From contig CAJVWV010000008.1 of the NCBI GenBank assembly GCA_913009695.1, positions 1-42,643 of the forward strand: 42,643 nucleotides of DNA, written 5' to 3'. Position numbers and translations under genes: made by a program. Position 1 is the first letter of the stretch. The number at the start of each line of letters is the position of its first letter. Positions 1 through 7,508 of the stretch are shown piece by piece. The notes below the pieces were generated by a model. That model worked only from the letters and a program-made list of their open reading frames with translations, had not been told where the DNA came from and made no database searches. Source of the DNA: an uncultured bacterium (lineage in GTDB: Bacteria > Patescibacteriota > Patescibacteriia > Patescibacteriales > SZUA-104).

Positions 1-152
1 TTTGTTGCTTTCTCTTGTTGGTTTATAGTTTTCTTTTTTTTTGTTTTTTCATTTTATTATCTTATTTTATGTTTTTTTTTTTTTTTCAAGCAGAAGACGG
101 CATACGAGATATATCAGTGTGACTGGAGTTCAGACGTGTGCTCTTCCGATCT
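1..152. other. Illumina P7 adapter read-through artefact at contig end
   Basis: Bases 87-110 read CAAGCAGAAGACGGCATACGAGAT-like P7 sequence, 111-118 (atatcagt) is an 8-base index, and 119-152 is the Illumina read-2 adapter ending in GCTCTTCCGATCT. Bases 1-86 are T-rich, low-complexity junk, as expected when a read runs past the adapter (poly-A on the other strand). None of this is biological; natural sequence starts at about 153. The adapter is also translated in the ORF track as the tail SEEHTSELQSH of the first ORF. Confidence 0.98.
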
Positions 153-1292
153 CCTCAACGATCCGACTATTTTTTTATTTGAAATTAAGATTAATAAAAG
201 CATAAGTGAAATAAGTAAATTCGGTGAGAATATAGAATAATATATAGTGTCTAATAATGAATTAGCCATATCGCCCCCCATAGAAAGCATATAAAAATCA
301 AACATACCAAAAACATGCGCGACATAAGATAATATAAACGAGGCAAGTATAAAATAAATTGAAATCCTAAAAATATAGTTTATTGGCTTTATATTATTTC
401 TTTTAGAATATACTAACGATAATGGAATCAGCAAAACCATTAGCGCGTAAGAAATAAGTAAAGCGGAATCAATAAAATCATTTACTGGATATATATCAAA
501 GCCATCAGGCCATAACCATAACAACGCAATAATAGTTAAAAGCACAAACTGATTTAATTGATTTCTAAAGCTGACTTTATTTTTAATAAAATAAAAATCA
601 ATTATAAAATATGCTCCGATTATCATAAGTAAAACAGACATCGCGATATATTCAATATTGCCCATTAAATTTTCTTCAAAAAATAATAAATAAAGAAAAG
701 GTTTTAAGCCGTAAATAAAAAATAAAATTGCCAAAAAACCGATTATAGTGCTTTCCATTTCAATAATTTTTCTCACTATGGCATTGAATAATTTTTTTAT
801 ATTTCGCATAAGTTTATTTTCGATTTTACCCAACATTCTATTTACTATTATTGACCAATAGAAAAGCCCTGAGGCGAGAATCAGGGGCGCTATAATTAAA
901 AAGTTTTTTAAACCATCAACGAAACTATAATCAATATCTGTTAAATAAACTATTGAAAAATAATATGAAAAGTAGAAATACTCCCAAAGCCAAAACAAAA
1001 AAATCAAAATAAGATAAACAATAGAAAGCCAAGTTAATATTCTATAAATTATATTTAATTCTTTTAAATTTTTTCCCTTCTTTAATCTTACTATGTACAT
1101 AAAAAATAAAGGCACAAAGACAAGTATCCATATTGGCAAAAGCAATATTGCAATATCTATGTATAAACTGTCATAATTGAAATATCCATAATAATCTAAA
1201 ATTACACCTAATTTCAGAAATACAAACAACACAAGAAATGCTGAAAAAATAATCAATACTTGTTTTTTAAAAATTTGTTTTTGTTCACTCAT
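153..1292 (-). CDS. Polytopic membrane protein of unknown function, C-terminus lost to adapter
   Basis: I do not recognise the family. The protein starts MSEQKQIFKKQ and has about eight to ten hydrophobic segments separated by short charged loops, so it is an integral membrane protein. The ORF in the track runs on to 114, but its last 12 or so residues (RSEEHTSELQSH) are translated adapter; the last natural codon is AGG at 153-155. The real C-terminus is therefore missing. The gene is very AT-rich and stands alone on the minus strand with no operon partner. No catalytic motif is visible. The start is supported by an AT-rich upstream region and the absence of any upstream in-frame extension in the track. 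Confidence 0.7.
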
Positions 1293-1404
1293 ATTTTTAT
1301 TTTAAGAATTATTTATTTTATTTAAAATATTTCACCGCGACAAAAGATAATTCTGCCAGTTTCATCCTATTCATTTCGGCATTTTTTTATCTTCTACCTA
1401 TAAT

Positions 1405-1585
1405 TATAGCATAAGTTAGGATAACCCGTATAATCACAAAACCCCGCGCCAGCTAGGTCTTGCGACCACATATCCCTTTCGGAATATGACCCGATGAAGA
1501 GTTGCTAAACGCGGGGTTTAGTATCTTCATCGGGATTTCTGCCATACCTCGCGATAAAACCGCGAGGGTTAGGCGGATTTTTTTA
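1405..1585 (+). ncRNA. Candidate structured RNA with pseudoknot and intrinsic terminator
   Basis: This gene-free stretch folds on the plus strand. A 10-bp stem pairs 1439-1448 (AAACCCCGCG) with 1510-1519 (CGCGGGGTTT). An 11-bp stem pairs 1490-1500 (CCCGATGAAGA) with 1524-1534. The 3' arm of the first stem lies in the loop of the second, which makes a pseudoknot. Between them sit the hairpins GGTC-TTGC-GACC (1456-1467) and CATAT..ATATG (1469-1488). The 3' end is a GC-rich hairpin (CCTCGCG/CGCGAGG, 1547-1567) followed by a T-run at 1577-1584, as in an intrinsic terminator. A TATAAT at 1399-1404, or a second at 1429-1434, could be the -10. It does not match RNase P RNA, tmRNA, SRP RNA or a self-cleaving ribozyme that I can name. 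Confidence 0.5.
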
Positions 1586-1651
1586 GTTGTTAATTATAAG
1601 TTAGCATATTGGAAGTTGAAAATCAACTAAAAATAAAACTGGATTAAAAAA

Positions 1652-1686
1652 CGGCAGAATCCCCTATCGGGAGATTCTGCCGCGAC
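1652..1686. repeat. REP-like palindrome, copy A
   Basis: An imperfect palindrome with arms cGGCAGAAT and ATTCTGCCg around a short centre, followed by the tail CGCGAC. The same unit recurs at 1699-1744, 2067-2104, 2387-2448 and 2768-2803, around and inside the Y1 transposase gene, as expected for REP elements mobilised by a RAYT. Confidence 0.85.
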
Positions 1687-1698
1687 AGAGCAGGGAAA

Positions 1699-1744
1699 CG
1701 GCATCCTGAATTCTCGGGACTTTCGGGAGATTCTGCCGCGACGG
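1699..1744. repeat. REP-like palindrome, diverged copy B
   Basis: The right arm (GGGAGATTCTGCCGCGAC) matches the other REP copies exactly. The left arm is diverged (cggcatcctgaattctcg). It lies just downstream of copy A in the same orientation, so the two make a tandem pair. Confidence 0.7.
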
Positions 1745-1757
1745 AGTAACTAAAAAA

Positions 1758-1925
1758 CTAACAGCCGCTGGCCGCTTTCTTGCCAAACTTTTCATCATAC
1801 CTCCTAACCAAATCAAGCTGATCCTTGTTTGCCTCGCCGGCCACTTCGCTCATTATTTTTTCCTGCTCTTTAATGGGCAATTTGAAAAATTCATCTATAT
1901 CTAATTTTTTCTTTTTATTGGTCAT
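1758..1925 (-). CDS. Small hypothetical protein, 55 aa
   Basis: Too short for the ORF track. Reading back from the ATG at 1923-1925 gives MTNKKKKLDIDEFFKLPIKE, then EQEKIMSEVAGEANKDQ and an end in KKAASGC before TAG. It is soluble, highly charged, probably helical, with no membrane segment. The regular charged composition and clean start and stop suggest a real gene, but I do not recognise the family. It lies between REP copies B and C, downstream of the transposase on the same strand. It could be a passenger of the REP region or an unrelated small regulator. Confidence 0.55.
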   Translation of the reverse strand: MTNKKKKLDIDEFFKLPIKEQEKIMSEVAGEANKDQLDLVRRYDEKFGKKAASGC

Positions 1926-2066
1926 ATTTCTTTTAAGCTACTTTCAATAAATTATCCCCGCAGCAAGCTGACGGGGAAAAACTAGATTCTACTTATTCAA
2001 TCTATCCTTATCAATGTTTCGAAAACTTTTCTCTTCCCCTCCCGACGATAAATAATTCCAGCCCCT

Positions 2067-2104
2067 CCGTCGCGGCAGAATCTCCCGAAAGGGGATTCTG
2101 CCGG
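2067..2104. repeat. REP-like palindrome, copy C
   Basis: CCGTCGCGGCAGAATCTCCC, then GAAA and the matching arm GGGGATTCTGCCGG. This is the best-conserved copy. It abuts the 3' end of the transposase gene and is inverted relative to copies A and E. Confidence 0.85.
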
Positions 2105-2111
2105 TTCCCCG

Positions 2112-2735
2112 TCAAAAGCCCATTACCTCAATATTATATCTCCCCTTACCCAATATATAATTAGAAGCGCTTGAATAAACATAGTCCTCCGGATTTTCAG
2201 CTAGGCTCCATTTTTCTTGGCAGGGGTTATTATGAATATAATTCAATTTTCCTAAAAAGAATTTTTCGGATTGGATTATTAGCGAATCATACCTCGGTTC
2301 AAATATTTTGTAGTTCGCGTTAGCTTTAGTTTTATTTTCAGCGAAAAAAATTAACAAATCAATCTTATCATACTCCGTAATACTATCCGTCGCGGCAGAA
2401 TCTCCCATTCTCGTCGCGGCAGAATCTCTCCGCAAAGGATTCTGCCGGTTCTCCAGTAAATCCCTAATTCCAAAAGCTAAAAACTTTTTCGCGCTGAATA
2501 TAAGCGAGGGTAATTTCGGGGACTTACCGCTGATATATAAAAGCAGATGAACATGATTAGGCATAATAACATATCCGTATATTTTATTATCATACTTATC
2601 CTTCATGTAATTAAACCACTTGTACACTAAATCGCAATATTTATCGCTAGTAAATACGTGTTTCCATCCAAGTATTGTAAAAGTAATAAAATATATCTCG
2701 TTAGGCATGAACGGCGTTTTATTTCTTACTGCCAT
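2112..2735 (-). CDS. REP-associated tyrosine transposase (RAYT, Y1/HUH family)
   Basis: A 207-aa single-strand DNA transposase of the Y1 IS200-like family. Visible features are the N-terminal YFITFTILGWKHVF segment, the metal-binding HUH motif in MPNHVHLLL (about residues 59-67), and the C-terminal YIHNNPCQEKWSLAENPEDY block with YSSASNY that is typical of RAYTs. Known RAYTs recognise and cleave REP palindromes as single-stranded hairpins. Here the gene is flanked by REP copies on both sides. About residues 96-116 (RRDSAATRMGDSAATD) are encoded by one and a half REP copies sitting in frame, so the protein may be altered or inactive, though the frame is intact. There is no IS200 left/right end pair with a TnpB. 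Confidence 0.9.
   Translation of the reverse strand: MAVRNKTPFMPNEIYFITFTILGWKHVFTSDKYCDLVYKWFNYMKDKYDNKIYGYVIMPNHVHLLLYISGKSPKLPSLIFSAKKFLAFGIRDLLENRQNPLRRDSAATRMGDSAATDSITEYDKIDLLIFFAENKTKANANYKIFEPRYDSLIIQSEKFFLGKLNYIHNNPCQEKWSLAENPEDYVYSSASNYILGKGRYNIEVMGF
2387..2448. repeat. REP-like palindrome copies D inside the transposase CDS
   Basis: A half unit (2387-2406, ccgtcgcggcagaatctccc) is followed by a nearly full unit (2411-2448, with arms GCGGCAGAATC and GGATTCTGCCGG). Both lie within the RAYT reading frame and keep it open; they encode the odd repeated DSAAT residues. Confidence 0.85.
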
Positions 2736-2767
2736 GTTTTGTTTTTAATTATGATTTAGCGCGTTAA

Positions 2768-2803
2768 CCGGCAGAATCCCCTTTCGGGAGATTCTGCCGC
2801 GAC
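2768..2803. repeat. REP-like palindrome, copy E
   Basis: CCGGCAGAATCCCC, then tttc and GGGAGATTCTGCCGCGAC, just upstream of the transposase start and inverted relative to copy C. Together, copies C and E bracket the gene. Confidence 0.85.
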
Positions 2804-2856
2804 AGAATCAGTTCCACGCATTTATCGTCCGGCGCTTCTAATTTGAACTGTCGACA

Positions 2857-2878
2857 AACTGTCGACAGCTCAACCTTA
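2857..2878. repeat. Tandem TGTCGACA palindromes
   Basis: Two copies of the 8-bp palindrome TGTCGACA separated by AAC, downstream of the BRO-like remnant. The symmetry would suit a dimeric regulator, but nothing else supports that role. Confidence 0.3.
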
Positions 2879-2971
2879 CTTCGTCAACGCTTAGTAGTTT
2901 TAGTTATAGCCAAATTGGGGACGACTGAATATCTACAGGCTTTTTTTATTTTACTTTTTTCTAATGCCGTT

Positions 2972-3199
2972 TTAACCGTAGTTTTCTATCAACATTTCCA
3001 CCCGGGGACAATTTGTCCCCCAGTAGGAATTGAGTTCTTTATCCCTTTTTCTCATCTTTTTTATATAATCTCTAACATCTACGGTATTAGTAAGCGCCTC
3101 AACCACATCCGCAACCGAAAACCACCACTCATCGCCATGCCAAACGCGCCGAATTTGTTTATCCTGAAAAATTATTAATTTATTTTGTTTGTTTATCAT
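2972..3199 (-). pseudogene. Truncated BRO-N domain (phage antirepressor-like) gene
   Basis: The reading frame starts MINKQNKLIIFQDKQIRRVW, followed by HGDEWWFSVADVVEALTNT, the typical opening of a BRO-N domain as found in phage and mobile-element antirepressors. The match continues through DYIKKMRKRDKELNSYWGTN and then breaks off at a stop after about 75 residues. Intact BRO-N domains run to about 100-120 residues (the segment ending in SIPSPKAEPFKLWLA is missing). Other frames downstream give no clear continuation. It is a decayed gene, or at most a short N-terminal fragment. It lies divergent from the RhuM-Fic gene, which belongs to the same mobile-element class of accessory genes. Confidence 0.7.
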
Positions 3200-3298
3200 A
3201 TTTTTTCAAATTAATTTTAGTTATTTTTTTGTTGTTAATTATAAAATAGCACGCTGAAATTTAAAAATCAATCTCATCAAGCCGATAAATTTATTTTG

Positions 3299-3307
3299 TG
3301 CTATAAT
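3299..3307 (+). promoter_or_regulatory. Extended -10 promoter of the RhuM-Fic gene
   Basis: TGCTATAAT is a perfect extended -10 (TGn plus TATAAT). The preferred ATG at 3314 is seven bases beyond its end, where transcription would start, so the mRNA is predicted to be leaderless. No clear -35 is needed for this promoter class. Confidence 0.6.
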
Positions 3308-3313
3308 GAACTT

Positions 3314-4312
3314 ATGAAAAAACAAAAATTCAACAAAGGCGAAATAATAATTTATGAGACTTCTGAGAAAGAGGTTGATTTGAAGGTGCGGCTGGAAAAT
3401 GAAACCGTATGGCTGCGGCAGAGTCAAATTGCTCTGCTTTTTGGCACCAAAAGACCTGCTATCACGAAACATCTAAATAATATCTTTAAAAGCGGTGAAT
3501 TGAATAAGGATTCAGTATGTTCCATTTTGGAACATACTGCCGCAGATGGTAAAAAATATAAAACGCAATTCTATAACTTAGATGTAATAATTTCCGTAGG
3601 ATACCGTGTCAATTCCAAACGCGCTACTCAGTTTAGAGTTTGGGCGACTAAAATATTAAAAAATTATCTTTTAAAGGGCTACGCTATTAATGAAAAACAA
3701 ATATTGGAAACAAAAGAAAAATTCCATGAATTACAAACTGTAATTTCCTTTCTACAAGAAAAAGCCGATAAAAAACAGCTCAAGGGGCAAGAAAAAGAAA
3801 TTTTAGGGCTTCTTGCTGGATATTCAAAAACTTTAAGCATTTTAGAACAATATGATAAAGAAAAGCTTAAAAAACCGAAAGGCAAAAAAGCTAGATTTAT
3901 CTTAGAATATAAAAATTGCCTTTCCGTTATTGCCGAGATTAAAAAAGAACTAATCGCGAAAAAAGAAGCCGCTGATATTTTCGGCATGGAACGAGATAAT
4001 GGGCTTGAAAGTATAGTTAAAAATCTTTACCAAACTTTTGGAGGCAAGAATTTATATAAATCATTGGAAGAAAAGGCCGCTCATATTCTATATCTAATTA
4101 TTAAAGATCATCCGTTTTCCGATGGCAATAAACGCATCGGCGCGTTTTTGTTTGTGTATTTTTTAGATAAAAATAATTATCTCTACCGTGAAACCGGCGA
4201 GAAAAAAATAAACGACAACGCCCTGACGGCTCTGGCGCTTTTAATCGCCGAGAGTAATCCGAAAGATAAAGAAATTTTAATTAGAATTGTTATAAATTTA
4301 ATTACGGAATAA
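3314..4312 (+). CDS. RhuM-type N-terminal domain fused to a Fic/Doc domain
   Basis: A 332-aa protein. The first roughly 130 residues match the RhuM virulence-protein type, with VWLRQSQIALLFGTKRPAI, then KHLNNIF and YNLDVIISVGYRVNS. A middle charged helical region follows. The C-terminus carries the Fic/Doc core HPFSDGNKRIGAFLF, containing the catalytic His. The NKR form of the motif resembles Doc-type enzymes, some of which phosphorylate rather than AMPylate targets; the activity here is unknown. The track begins at a TTG (3296), but the ATG at 3314 (MKKQKFNKGE) is preferred because the first codons overlap the promoter -10. Such fusions are commonly found as accessory genes near mobile DNA, in line with the BRO and RAYT genes next door. 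Confidence 0.85.
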   Translation: MKKQKFNKGEIIIYETSEKEVDLKVRLENETVWLRQSQIALLFGTKRPAITKHLNNIFKSGELNKDSVCSILEHTAADGKKYKTQFYNLDVIISVGYRVNSKRATQFRVWATKILKNYLLKGYAINEKQILETKEKFHELQTVISFLQEKADKKQLKGQEKEILGLLAGYSKTLSILEQYDKEKLKKPKGKKARFILEYKNCLSVIAEIKKELIAKKEAADIFGMERDNGLESIVKNLYQTFGGKNLYKSLEEKAAHILYLIIKDHPFSDGNKRIGAFLFVYFLDKNNYLYRETGEKKINDNALTALALLIAESNPKDKEILIRIVINLITE

Positions 4313-4351
4313 AATATCTTTTACAAGCTCTGCTAAAAATTAATTTTCCGC

Positions 4352-4390
4352 CCGACTTTAGTCGGAATTTTAAAAGCTCACTAAAGTGAG
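4352..4390. repeat. Two short palindromes before comM
   Basis: CCGACTTTAGTCGG (4352-4365) and CTCACTAAAGTGAG (4377-4390) are 14-bp palindromes with an identical ACTWWAGT core, separated by 11 bases, followed by AAATA tandem repeats up to the next start codon. They could form a weak transcription stop after the Fic gene or be small mobile repeats. Confidence 0.4.
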
Positions 4391-4418
4391 GTAGAAATAA
4401 AATAAAATAAAATAATTT

Positions 4419-5939
4419 ATGTCATCAAAAATATTATCAGCCGCTGTTGTCGGTTTAGACGCGGAAATTGTTGAAGTTGAAGCCGACACAGGTCCCGGAC
4501 AGCTTGGGGCTTTTGCTATTGTCGGACTTCCTGATATGTCCGTATCGGAATCCAAAGAACGGGTAAGGCTCGCCGTAATAAATTCGGGTTTTAAATTTCC
4601 GCAGAGAAAAGTGACAGTAAATCTCGCGCCGGCTGATTTAAAAAAACAGGGTCCGAGCTATGATTTGCCGATTGCGATAAGCATAATGGTTGCGACAAAC
4701 AGAATTCACTCCTTAATTGATCTTGAAAAAATTATGTTTGTCGGCGAGCTGGCTTTAAACGGGTCTTTACGTCCAATAAATGGGATACTGCCGATTGCCA
4801 TTGCCGCTCGGGACAAGGGAATAAAAACTTTATTCGTGCCGACCGAAAACGCGCAGGAAGCAAAGCTGGCTAAAAACATAGAAATTATTCCGGTTAAAAA
4901 TTTATTGGAATTAGTAGAACATTTACATGAAACTCAAAAAATTGAAGCGACAATAGAAAAAGAAATGGATTTTGCCAATGCTCCTGTTTTGGCTGATATG
5001 TCGCATATTAGAGGGCAGGAGCATGTTAAACGAGCCATGGAAATAGCCGCGGCCGGCGCGCATAATATGCTTATGAACGGCCCTCCCGGATCGGGCAAAA
5101 CCTTAATAGCCAGAACATTCGCTTCCATTCTTCCCAATATTACTCTTGAAGAGGCTCTTGAACTTACGAAAATATATTCAGTTGCCGGAGAGCTAGAAAG
5201 CGGAGCATCGCTTATTACAAGCAGGCCGTTTAGGTCTCCGCATCATACCGCCTCGGGCGCCGCTTTAGTTGGCGGAGGAGCATGGCCGCGGCCGGGAGAA
5301 ATTTCACTCGCCCACAGAGGGGTTTTGTTTTTAGACGAATTCGCTGAATTCCCAAGGCAAATTTTAGAAAACCTGCGCCAACCCCTAGAAGACGGAATAA
5401 TTCATATTAGCCGAGCCGCCGGCAGCCTAAAATTTCCGGCTAAATTCGTTTTAATCGCGGCTATGAATCCTTGTCCGTGCGGATACGAAACCGACGAAGA
5501 AAGAAACTGCATCTGCTCTCCTTTTCAGATTATGAATTACAAGAAAAAAATATCCGGTCCGATTATAGATCGGATTGATTTGCATATTGAAGTGCCACGG
5601 ATTAAATTTGAAAAACTAACTTCTGTAGGGGGAGGAGAAGGTTCACAAGCAATTAAAGAAAGAGTGCAAAAAGCCCGCGACATCCAGCATGAAAGATTTA
5701 AAGACTCGCCTTTTATTACTAACTCGGAAATGTCGTCAGAAGCGGTAAAACAATTTTGCGAGCTTGAAGGCGATTCTATCGGCTTGCTTAAAAATGCCGT
5801 TAATCAGATGCATCTGTCGGCAAGAGCTTATTTCAGAATTTTAAAACTGGCGCGTACTATCGCCGATCTAACTGAAGAGAAAAAAATTGCCACATCCCAC
5901 ATTGCCGAAGCCCTGCAATATAGACCGAAGGTTGAATAA
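4419..5939 (+). CDS. comM: ComM/YifB-type Mg-chelatase-like AAA+ ATPase
   Basis: A 506-aa AAA+ protein of the YifB/ComM family, full length for the group. The N-terminal ChlI-like domain (GLPDMSVSESKERVR, then LAPADLKKQGPSYDLPIA) is followed by the Walker A GPPGSGKT, Walker B VLFLDEFAEF, the conserved AAMNPCPCGY segment and a C-terminal helical domain (LSARAYFRILKLARTIADL). In naturally competent bacteria ComM is a hexameric helicase that promotes branch migration of incoming DNA during recombination. That role is known for the family and inferred here; RecA is encoded 2.8 kb downstream. The start MSSKILSAAVVG fits the family. There is no clear Shine-Dalgarno sequence. Confidence 0.93.
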   Translation: MSSKILSAAVVGLDAEIVEVEADTGPGQLGAFAIVGLPDMSVSESKERVRLAVINSGFKFPQRKVTVNLAPADLKKQGPSYDLPIAISIMVATNRIHSLIDLEKIMFVGELALNGSLRPINGILPIAIAARDKGIKTLFVPTENAQEAKLAKNIEIIPVKNLLELVEHLHETQKIEATIEKEMDFANAPVLADMSHIRGQEHVKRAMEIAAAGAHNMLMNGPPGSGKTLIARTFASILPNITLEEALELTKIYSVAGELESGASLITSRPFRSPHHTASGAALVGGGAWPRPGEISLAHRGVLFLDEFAEFPRQILENLRQPLEDGIIHISRAAGSLKFPAKFVLIAAMNPCPCGYETDEERNCICSPFQIMNYKKKISGPIIDRIDLHIEVPRIKFEKLTSVGGGEGSQAIKERVQKARDIQHERFKDSPFITNSEMSSEAVKQFCELEGDSIGLLKNAVNQMHLSARAYFRILKLARTIADLTEEKKIATSHIAEALQYRPKVE

Positions 5940-5946
5940 TATTGAT

Positions 5947-5976
5947 TTGTTTGTTTTTATTGTTATATGCTATAAT
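5947..5976 (+). promoter_or_regulatory. Promoter upstream of the solute-binding protein gene
   Basis: TTGTTT (5947-5952), an 18-bp spacer, and the extended -10 TGCTATAAT (5968-5976). It would give a 5' leader of about 130 nt made mostly of AATTGAAAATTG-type repeats. Confidence 0.5.
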
Positions 5977-5999
5977 AATAACAATAATTACTATTTAAC

Positions 6000-6092
6000 G
6001 CTTCTTAATTTTCAATTACTAAACAATTACTAATTTATTAATTGCTAATTGAAAATTGTTTGAAAATTGAAAATTAGAAATTGAAAATTGTT
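6000..6092. repeat. AATTTTCAATT / AATTGAAAATT intergenic repeat
   Basis: Many direct and inverted copies of AATTGAAAATTG and ATTACTAATT-type units. The same low-complexity sequence occurs at 10797-10826 and 34704-34775. It is a genome-wide spacer motif, not a regulator I can name. Confidence 0.6.
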
Positions 6093-6115
6093 TTTATTTT
6101 TATCAAAATAACATT

Positions 6116-7498
6116 ATGAAACCTAAATTATTTGCATTACTTCTAATATTCACCTTCATCCTCACCTCCGGTTTTGGCTGTAAAACTGTCAGTCGGGAAG
6201 TGGAGAAAAAAATGCAGCCTATAACCTTGGAATATTGGCGGGTTTGGGACGGGCCGGACGCTTTTCAGGAAATAATTGATAAATATAAACAAACACGTCC
6301 ATATATAACCATTAATTACCGAAAATTACGTTATAGTGAATATGAAAAAGAATTATTAGAGGCATTAGCCGAAGATCGAGCTCCTGACATGATATCTATT
6401 CATAATACTTGGATTAAAAAATATCAAAGTAAACTTGAGCCGATACCGGAAACTATTACAATGGCTTATCCCGTTGAAAGGGGGACATTAAAAAAAGAAA
6501 TAATTCCTGAGCTGCGTACCACCAAAAGTATAACCACAAAAGAAGTTAAGAATAACTATGTTGATGCCGTATATACTGATATAATTATTGAAGAAGATAA
6601 TCAAGAAAAAATATTTGGTCTGCCTCTTTCGGTCGACACGCTGGCCCTTTATTATAATAAAGATTTATTTAATAATGCGGGAGTAATTAACCCTCCGGTG
6701 TATTGGAACGAAGAATTTCAACAAAACGTTAAAAAATTAACAAAGCAGAATAAAAAAGGGCAAATAATACAATCTGGCGTTGCTTTGGGCGGTAGCTTAA
6801 ACATAGAACGTTCTAGCGATATTTTATCTATTTTAATGATGCAAAATGGCGCTACAATGATAAATGACAATGAACAAGTTATGTTTCATGCTGTTCCACC
6901 AATTTACAAAAGCCAAGATTTTAATCCCGGTTTAGAGGCTTTACTTTTTTATACTGATTTTGCCAATCCCGCGAAAGAAGTTTATGCCTGGAATAGCAGT
7001 TTAGAAAATTCACTAGATATGTTCACGGAAGGGAAGCTGGCTATGATGTTTGGATACGCTTATTACTTACCGACAATTAAAGCCAAGGGGCCTAAATTAA
7101 AATTTTCTATCGCTCCTCTGCCACAAATTGAGAACAGTCAGCAACAAATAAATTTTGCTAACTATTGGGTGGAAACCGTTTTAAAAAAAAGCAAAAATAC
7201 TGACTCGGCATGGGATTTTCTTCAATTTGCCACTCGCGCCGAAAATGTAAAATCTTATTTAGATAATACAAAAAAACCAACCGCCCTTCGTTCACTAATT
7301 GAAGAACAACTTGAAGATGAAGATGTTGATGTGTTTGCCGGCCAACTGCTTACCGCGAAAAGCTGGTACAAAGGAAAAGATTCTAACGCGATGGAAAATA
7401 TAATGGCTGAGTTGATTGATAATGTTATAAATAATACTGAAACAATCGCAAAGAATATTAGCCTGGCAGCGAGTAAAATACAGCAAACTATTAAGTAA
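6116..7498 (+). CDS. Extracellular solute-binding lipoprotein, family 1
   Basis: A 460-aa protein with a lipoprotein-like signal peptide (MKPKLFALLLIFTFILTSGF, then GC, Cys about residue 22; the -3 residue is not the usual Leu). The mature part has the family-1 solute-binding fold of sugar ABC systems: a hinge start TLEYWRVWDGPD, the DMISIHNTWI segment, LPLSVDTLALYYNKDLF and GKLAMMFGYAYYLP. The ligand cannot be read from the sequence, and no permease or ATPase gene lies nearby, so it may serve a distant transporter or a separate adhesion or sensing role. It is followed after 10 bases by a pilin gene and then a RodZ-like gene on the same strand, a probable three-gene operon. Confidence 0.85.
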   Translation: MKPKLFALLLIFTFILTSGFGCKTVSREVEKKMQPITLEYWRVWDGPDAFQEIIDKYKQTRPYITINYRKLRYSEYEKELLEALAEDRAPDMISIHNTWIKKYQSKLEPIPETITMAYPVERGTLKKEIIPELRTTKSITTKEVKNNYVDAVYTDIIIEEDNQEKIFGLPLSVDTLALYYNKDLFNNAGVINPPVYWNEEFQQNVKKLTKQNKKGQIIQSGVALGGSLNIERSSDILSILMMQNGATMINDNEQVMFHAVPPIYKSQDFNPGLEALLFYTDFANPAKEVYAWNSSLENSLDMFTEGKLAMMFGYAYYLPTIKAKGPKLKFSIAPLPQIENSQQQINFANYWVETVLKKSKNTDSAWDFLQFATRAENVKSYLDNTKKPTALRSLIEEQLEDEDVDVFAGQLLTAKSWYKGKDSNAMENIMAELIDNVINNTETIAKNISLAASKIQQTIK

Positions 7499-7508
7499 AT
7501 TTAGAATT

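Noticed and set aside
114-152. C-terminal tail SEEHTSELQSH of the first ORF as a protein feature
   Set aside because: It is translated Illumina adapter.
1405-1585. HDV-like or other self-cleaving ribozyme
   Set aside because: The order of paired segments on either strand does not give the HDV nested double pseudoknot, and no hammerhead CUGAUGA core is present.
1652-2803. Regularly spaced repeats as a possible CRISPR array
   Set aside because: The units are palindromes of uneven spacing and both orientations, spacers are coding or unique DNA, and no cas gene is present; REP elements explain them.
2843-3178. ORF 111 aa on the plus strand
   Set aside because: It runs antisense across the BRO-N-like frame and REP-flanking DNA; no family resemblance and no promoter.
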